DNA from: Actinomycetota bacterium
GTDB taxonomy: Bacteria > Actinomycetota > Acidimicrobiia > Acidimicrobiales > JAFATL01
Length of the DNA: 8,952 nt
Direction: 5' to 3'
Assembly (NCBI GenBank): GCA_019243975.1
Contig: JAFATL010000374.1
Location: forward strand, 1-8,952
Shown here: positions 5,410-8,952 of the stretch, one piece after another
Numbering within the stretch: position 1 is the first letter of the stretch
Layout: each line of letters starts with the position of its first letter
Program-made: the position numbers and the translations under genes
Notes under the pieces: generated by a model
The model's database searches: none
The model's input: the letters and a program-made list of their open reading frames with translations, nothing else
What the model was told of the DNA's origin: nothing

Positions 5410-6753
5410 ATGGCCACCGCGACAGAAGAGCTCTCTCACGACGCGTCCGACGCCGAGCTCGAGAAGCTGTTCGAGGAGTTTCCGGTCTCGGGCGTGCCAG
5501 GGCACCCTCGGCCGCAGGTCGACCCCGCCATCGCGGCCATGAAGGGCCGCGCCTTGACCCCGTTCACCGTCGTGCTGTGGGTCGTCGTGGCCGCCCTGCT
5601 GGGTGGGTCGGCGGCCGCCCTGATCACCCACAAGGCCAAGCCGCCCTCGGCCCCCAAGCTGCTGGCCCGGGCCGCCGCCTTCGTCAAGGCCCATCCCTCG
5701 GCCGCGCTGAGCGGCGACATGCGCATCGAGGCCGCCGACAGCCCGGGCAGCAGCTCCAGCGCGGTGTTCCGCTTCCACGTCGACGGCGTCGCCAAGATGC
5801 CGGGCCGGGCGCGCATCATCGCCACCGCCGGCGAGAGCGACGGCGCCGACGAAGCGATCACCGTCGACGGCCGGCACTTCGAGCGCCAGGCCGACTCGAA
5901 GGACGCGTTGGCCAAGGAGAAGTACGCCGAGATCAAGCCCGACGACACGGCCGGCCGCACCGGCGTTGTGGGCCAGCGCAACCTGCTCGAGGACGCCGAC
6001 CTGCTCAGCGCGCCCAACCGCATCGGCGACGTGTTGAGCGCGGCCGAGACCCCCGTGGTCGTGTCCCGTGCCAAGGGCGTCAACGTGGTGAAGGCCTCGC
6101 TGTCTGCCAGCAAGGCCTACGGCTCGCTGGCCGGCAGCATCAAGGAGGCCACGCTCACGCTGACGGCGCTCAACGACGGCACCGTGCAGCGCACCGTGGT
6201 CAACCTCAAGAACTCCGAGGCCAACATCACGATCGAGTACCAGTGGAGCAAGTGGGGCGACAGCGTCGTCATCGAGGCACCGTCGGCCAACGAGATCGAT
6301 GCCACACCCGACATCGAGGAGGAGAAGGTGGCGGCGTTCAAGGACGCTCCGCTCTTCCAGCCCCAGGCTCTGCCCACGGGTTGGGTGCTCACGGGCGCCA
6401 GCGTGCTGAGCGCAGACGAGACCGCCGAGAACTGCCCCGAGGTCGAGGTCGACTACGGCGATCCCAGCAGCCAGGACACCGGCTACCTGACGATCTACCA
6501 GCTGGCGGCCACGTGCGCCGACCCGACGGCGCCCCCCGGCTCCTCGGCGTTCGTGGCCGGCCCGTATCGCGGCTTCGTGTCGTCGGACCAGGGCGAGACC
6601 GATGCCCAGTTCCTCGCCGGCCGCACGGTCGTCCAGGTGCAGTCCGACCTGTCACCCGCGCAGCTGTCCCAGGTGATGGCGCACCTCGTCCCCCTCAACC
6701 TGGCCAAGGCCCCGCTGCCCCTCAGCGGCCTCGGAACCGGCACTTCCGCCTGA
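5410..6753 (+). CDS. Single-pass membrane protein with large extracytoplasmic region (LolA/LppX- and DUF4367-like)
   Basis: A 447-residue protein with an acidic cytoplasmic N-terminus (1-48), one hydrophobic helix at about 52-72 (TPFTVVLWVVVAALLGGSAA), and the rest outside. Residues about 83-320 (starting LLARAAAFVKAHPSAALSGD) have the alternating beta pattern of LolA/LppX-type lipoprotein-sorting or lipid-binding domains, including a VDGRHFER strand. Residues about 333-435 (LPTGWVLTGASVLSADE, YLTIYQLAATC, RTVVQVQSDLSPAQLSQVM) look like a DUF4367 or RseB C-terminal type domain; two cysteines here (ENCPEV and AATCAD) may form a disulfide. The match is by pattern only. Such domain pairs occur in envelope sensors and anti-sigma partners, but no sigma gene is adjacent. 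There is no signal-peptidase II lipobox, so it is membrane-anchored rather than a lipoprotein. The start is ATG 5410 behind GGGGGGAAC; the hydrolase gene begins 27 bp after its stop. Confidence 0.75.
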   Translation: MATATEELSHDASDAELEKLFEEFPVSGVPGHPRPQVDPAIAAMKGRALTPFTVVLWVVVAALLGGSAAALITHKAKPPSAPKLLARAAAFVKAHPSAALSGDMRIEAADSPGSSSSAVFRFHVDGVAKMPGRARIIATAGESDGADEAITVDGRHFERQADSKDALAKEKYAEIKPDDTAGRTGVVGQRNLLEDADLLSAPNRIGDVLSAAETPVVVSRAKGVNVVKASLSASKAYGSLAGSIKEATLTLTALNDGTVQRTVVNLKNSEANITIEYQWSKWGDSVVIEAPSANEIDATPDIEEEKVAAFKDAPLFQPQALPTGWVLTGASVLSADETAENCPEVEVDYGDPSSQDTGYLTIYQLAATCADPTAPPGSSAFVAGPYRGFVSSDQGETDAQFLAGRTVVQVQSDLSPAQLSQVMAHLVPLNLAKAPLPLSGLGTGTSA

Positions 6754-6766
6754 CGTTAACCGTCGA

Positions 6767-6772
6767 TAACAT
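6767..6772 (+). promoter_or_regulatory. Candidate -10 element for the hydrolase gene
   Basis: TAACAT fits TANNNT and is 8 bases before ATG 6781, separated by GTGGCTCC. With a 17-bp spacer the -35 hexamer would be TTCCGC, a poor match. No Shine-Dalgarno sequence precedes the ATG, which supports a nearly leaderless transcript from this element rather than only read-through from the gene upstream. Confidence 0.5.
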
Positions 6773-6780
6773 GTGGCTCC

Positions 6781-8532
6781 ATGAGCCACGGCATCCGCAT
6801 GGACTTCGACGTGGAGATGAAGACGCGCGACGGCGTCATCCTCCGGGCCGACGTCATCCGGCCTGACATCTCCGCCAAGGTGCCGGCGATCCTCGCCCGC
6901 ACGCCGTACAACAAGGGCCGGGAGATCAACGGGCTGGTCCACTTCCGGCCGGTGGCGGCGGCCAAGGCCGGGTACGCGTTCGTGATCCAGGACATCCGGG
7001 GCCGCTTCGCATCCGAGGGTGAGTGGGACTTCAAGGACCTCACGTCGGCCAACGTCGACGACGGGTTCGACACGGTGGAGTGGGTGGCGTCGGAACCGTG
7101 GTGCGACGGCAACGTCGGCATGGCGGGCGGCTCCTACGTGGCCGAGACGCAGATGGCGGCGGCCATGGGCCAACCGCCGCACCTCGGCTGCATCGCGCCG
7201 TCGCTGATGGGCGTGGGCAAGGACCGGGCGCTGTCGCACGGCAGCCTGCCGCTGGAGTCGATGGTCGTGGGGTGGATGTCAGGCCTGGCCATCGACCGGC
7301 TGATGAAGCTCATGCCGACGGGCGAGCTCAACCCGGCCGACTTCAAGGTGATCATCGACGCGCTGCAGCGGCCCGACCTGGCCGCGTCGGTGCTGCCGCT
7401 CAACGACCTGCTCAGCCTCGAGAGCGCGGGCATGCCCCGCTACGCCGACACCTACGAGATGGTCGACAACGTGGCCGGTCTCAAGGGCGAGCAGGAGAAG
7501 TTGTTCGCGGTGCCGGCGCTGTGGACGACGGGCTGGTACGACAACGCGGCGGGGGCTGATCAGTTCAACGCCATGCGCCAGGTGGCGGCGACCGACGCGG
7601 CACGAACCGGCACCCGGCTGATCTTCGGCGCGTGGACGCACAACTACGCGCTGTCGTTCGTGGGTTCGCTCGGCCTCGGCGCGCTCGGCTCGATGGAGGG
7701 CAGTGGCGTCTCGCAGCTGCACCAGCAGTTCTACGACCGCCACCTCCGCGGTGCGGGCACCGACTTCGCGCCCGTGCGTTACTTCGTGATGGGCGCCAAC
7801 GAGTGGCGGGAGGCCGACGCGTGGCCGATCCCGGGCACCGACCACCAGCGCTGGTACCTGCACAGCCGGGGCGGGGCCAACAGCGCGGGCGGCGACGGCG
7901 TGCTGTCGCGCGACGAGCCGACGGCGTCGGAGTCACCCGACCAGCTGACGTACGACCCGCACGATCCCGTGCCGGGCTGGGGCTTCCGCGTGATGTACAC
8001 CGGCGGCACCACGGTGGCGGGCCCGTTCGACCAGCGACGCGTCGAGCAGCGCAACGACGTGCTCGTGTACACGTCGGCGCCGTTCACGCAGTCGACCGAG
8101 GTGGTGGGTGACATCGACGCCCACCTGTGCTTCTCCACCGACGTGCGTGACACCGATCTCATCGCCAAGCTGTGCGTCGTCTGGCCCGACGGCACGTCGC
8201 TCAACCTGGCCGACGGTGCGTTGCGGGCGCGCTACCGCGACGGGTTCGACTCGCCGTCGCTGCTCGAGCCCGGCCAGGTCTACGACGTCAAGGTCGGCCT
8301 GGGCCCGACCGGCTACCGCTTCGAGCCCGGCATGTCGTTGCGCCTGCAGGTGACGAGCAGCGCCTTTCCCCACCTCGATCGCAACATGAACACGGGCAAC
8401 CCGAGCGGCGACGACGCCGTCGGCACGGTCGCCCACACCACCCTGTTGCACGACCCATCGCACCCCTCCTACGTCATCGTCCCCGTGCAGCCCGAGCCGG
8501 GGCCGATGGTGTTGCCGCTCCTGACCTTCTAG
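6781..8532 (+). CDS. CocE/NonD family alpha/beta-hydrolase (X-Pro dipeptidyl-peptidase S15 type)
   Basis: A 583-residue hydrolase of the CocE/NonD group, which includes cocaine esterase, glutaryl-7-ACA acylase and X-Pro dipeptidyl-peptidases. The N-terminus MKTRDGVILRADVIRP and LARTPYNKG are typical. The nucleophile elbow is GGSYVAETQ with S118; the acid is D254 in TTGWYDNAAG; the histidine is H287 in FGAWTHN, matching the WYD and GPWSH motifs of cocaine esterase. DIRGRFASEGEW (71-82) is the strongly conserved loop. From about residue 390 (YDPHDPVPGWG) begins the C-terminal jelly-roll domain, with VVGDIDAHLCFSTDVRDTDL and the closing NMNTGNP segment all intact. There is no signal peptide, so it is cytoplasmic. 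Length and motifs are complete, so it should be an active esterase or amidase; the substrate is unknown. It lies 27 bp after the membrane-protein gene but has its own candidate promoter. Confidence 0.93.
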   Translation: MSHGIRMDFDVEMKTRDGVILRADVIRPDISAKVPAILARTPYNKGREINGLVHFRPVAAAKAGYAFVIQDIRGRFASEGEWDFKDLTSANVDDGFDTVEWVASEPWCDGNVGMAGGSYVAETQMAAAMGQPPHLGCIAPSLMGVGKDRALSHGSLPLESMVVGWMSGLAIDRLMKLMPTGELNPADFKVIIDALQRPDLAASVLPLNDLLSLESAGMPRYADTYEMVDNVAGLKGEQEKLFAVPALWTTGWYDNAAGADQFNAMRQVAATDAARTGTRLIFGAWTHNYALSFVGSLGLGALGSMEGSGVSQLHQQFYDRHLRGAGTDFAPVRYFVMGANEWREADAWPIPGTDHQRWYLHSRGGANSAGGDGVLSRDEPTASESPDQLTYDPHDPVPGWGFRVMYTGGTTVAGPFDQRRVEQRNDVLVYTSAPFTQSTEVVGDIDAHLCFSTDVRDTDLIAKLCVVWPDGTSLNLADGALRARYRDGFDSPSLLEPGQVYDVKVGLGPTGYRFEPGMSLRLQVTSSAFPHLDRNMNTGNPSGDDAVGTVAHTTLLHDPSHPSYVIVPVQPEPGPMVLPLLTF

Positions 8533-8540
8533 TGCCGTCA

Positions 8541-8594
8541 CGAGCTTTTGGTGCACTACGGCGCATAGTTGGCCCGAAGTGCATCAGAAGCTCG
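8541..8594. terminator. Long hairpin between convergent genes
   Basis: CGAGCTTTTGGTGCACT (8541-8557) pairs with AGTGCATCAGAAGCTCG (8578-8594): 17 positions, 15 Watson-Crick and two that are G-U wobbles in the plus-strand RNA. After one A-A mismatch, CGG (8559-8561) pairs with CCG (8574-8576), leaving a 12-base loop. It fills most of the 66 bp between the convergent hydrolase and acyl-CoA dehydrogenase genes, so a two-way terminator is the simplest reading. There is no U-tract on either side. It is richer in A/T than its neighbours, so a dispersed palindromic repeat is also possible. Confidence 0.6.
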
Positions 8595-8598
8595 GAAG

Positions 8599-8952
8599 TT
8601 AGGGCTCGCGGGGGAGGCCGAGGACGCGTTCGCCGATGATGTTGCGCTGGATCTCGTTGGTGCCCGCGAAGATCGACGAGGCTTGGTAGTAGAGCCAGCT
8701 GCGCTGCCAGCGGCCGTCGCCGGGGTTGCCGTCGGCGCCTCGCCACAATGAGGACGCGCCGCCGAGCACGGCCATGGCGGTGTCGTGGAGGCGCTTGCTC
8801 ATCTCGCTCCAGTACAGCTTGAGCATGCTGCCTTCGGGGCCCGGCTCGAGGCCGCGCTCGAGCCGCGAAAGGGTGCGCCAGTTGTGGAGCTGGAACAGGC
8901 GCACCTCCACGTAGGCCTCAGCCAGCCGTTGGCGGAGGCGGTGGTCCTCGAA
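8599..8952 (-). CDS. Acyl-CoA dehydrogenase, C-terminal part (partial)
   Basis: The last 117 codons of a FadE-type acyl-CoA dehydrogenase; the frame is open to the window edge (first visible residues FEDHRLRQRLAEAY) and ends at TAA 8601-8599. The end ASSIFAGTNEIQRNIIGERV followed by LGLPREP is the classic C-terminus that contacts FAD and closes the active site. Where medium-chain enzymes have the catalytic Glu in YEGT, this protein has Ala (FAGT), so the base must come from elsewhere in the chain, as in isovaleryl-type enzymes, or from a partner subunit. It converges on the hydrolase gene with a long hairpin between them. It is a different subclass from the dehydrogenase fragment at the left edge (FTWxxDAH type). 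Confidence 0.92.
   Translation of the reverse strand, partial: FEDHRLRQRLAEAYVEVRLFQLHNWRTLSRLERGLEPGPEGSMLKLYWSEMSKRLHDTAMAVLGGASSLWRGADGNPGDGRWQRSWLYYQASSIFAGTNEIQRNIIGERVLGLPREP

Overview
The window is very GC-rich, with third codon positions dominated by G and C, GTG starts, and several starts that sit directly behind a -10-like element. An ECF sigma factor with a membrane partner, a group-2-type truncated haemoglobin, FadE-like acyl-CoA dehydrogenases, a CaiB-type CoA-transferase and a CocE/NonD hydrolase point to a chromosomal segment of an actinobacterium, perhaps of the Acidimicrobiia or a mycobacterial-type lineage. The lineage is inferred from gene content only. No rRNA, tRNA, CRISPR array, insertion sequence or phage gene is visible.

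Left part (1-2646). The last codons of an acyl-CoA dehydrogenase face a convergent GNAT acetyltransferase (252-716, minus). Divergent from the GNAT gene is an ECF sigma factor (776-1306), preceded by a candidate ECF-type promoter (TGTCAACC-N16-CGTC). The sigma gene overlaps by four bases (ATGA) a single-pass membrane protein (1303-2199) that is the likely anti-sigma factor. It has no zinc-binding HxxxCxxC motif and carries a Gmad2-like extracytoplasmic domain. A DUF3237 protein (2221-2646) follows 21 bp later and may be co-transcribed.

Middle part (2700-5292). A truncated haemoglobin-like gene (2716-3168) converges on a two-gene minus-strand operon: a crotonase-fold protein (4450-5292), then a class III CoA-transferase (3245-4453), joined by a GTGA overlap. 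By visual alignment, the crotonase lacks both glutamates used by classical enoyl-CoA hydratases. The pair probably acts on a CoA-linked acid, but the substrate cannot be read from sequence.

Right part (5293-8952). A divergent intergenic region with a 7-bp inverted repeat leads to a membrane-anchored protein with a large extracytoplasmic part (5410-6753), followed 27 bp later by a CocE/NonD alpha/beta-hydrolase with its Ser/Asp/His residues visible (6781-8532). A long near-perfect hairpin (8541-8594) separates it from a convergent acyl-CoA dehydrogenase that runs off the right edge.

Most genes belong to recognisable families. The best leads are the sigma/Gmad2-type anti-sigma pair with its promoter, the atypical crotonase coupled to a CoA-transferase, the 17-bp stem hairpin, and a shared promoter-start module in front of the haemoglobin and hydrolase genes. 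No clearly new multi-gene system (defence, secretion or biosynthetic cluster) is visible.
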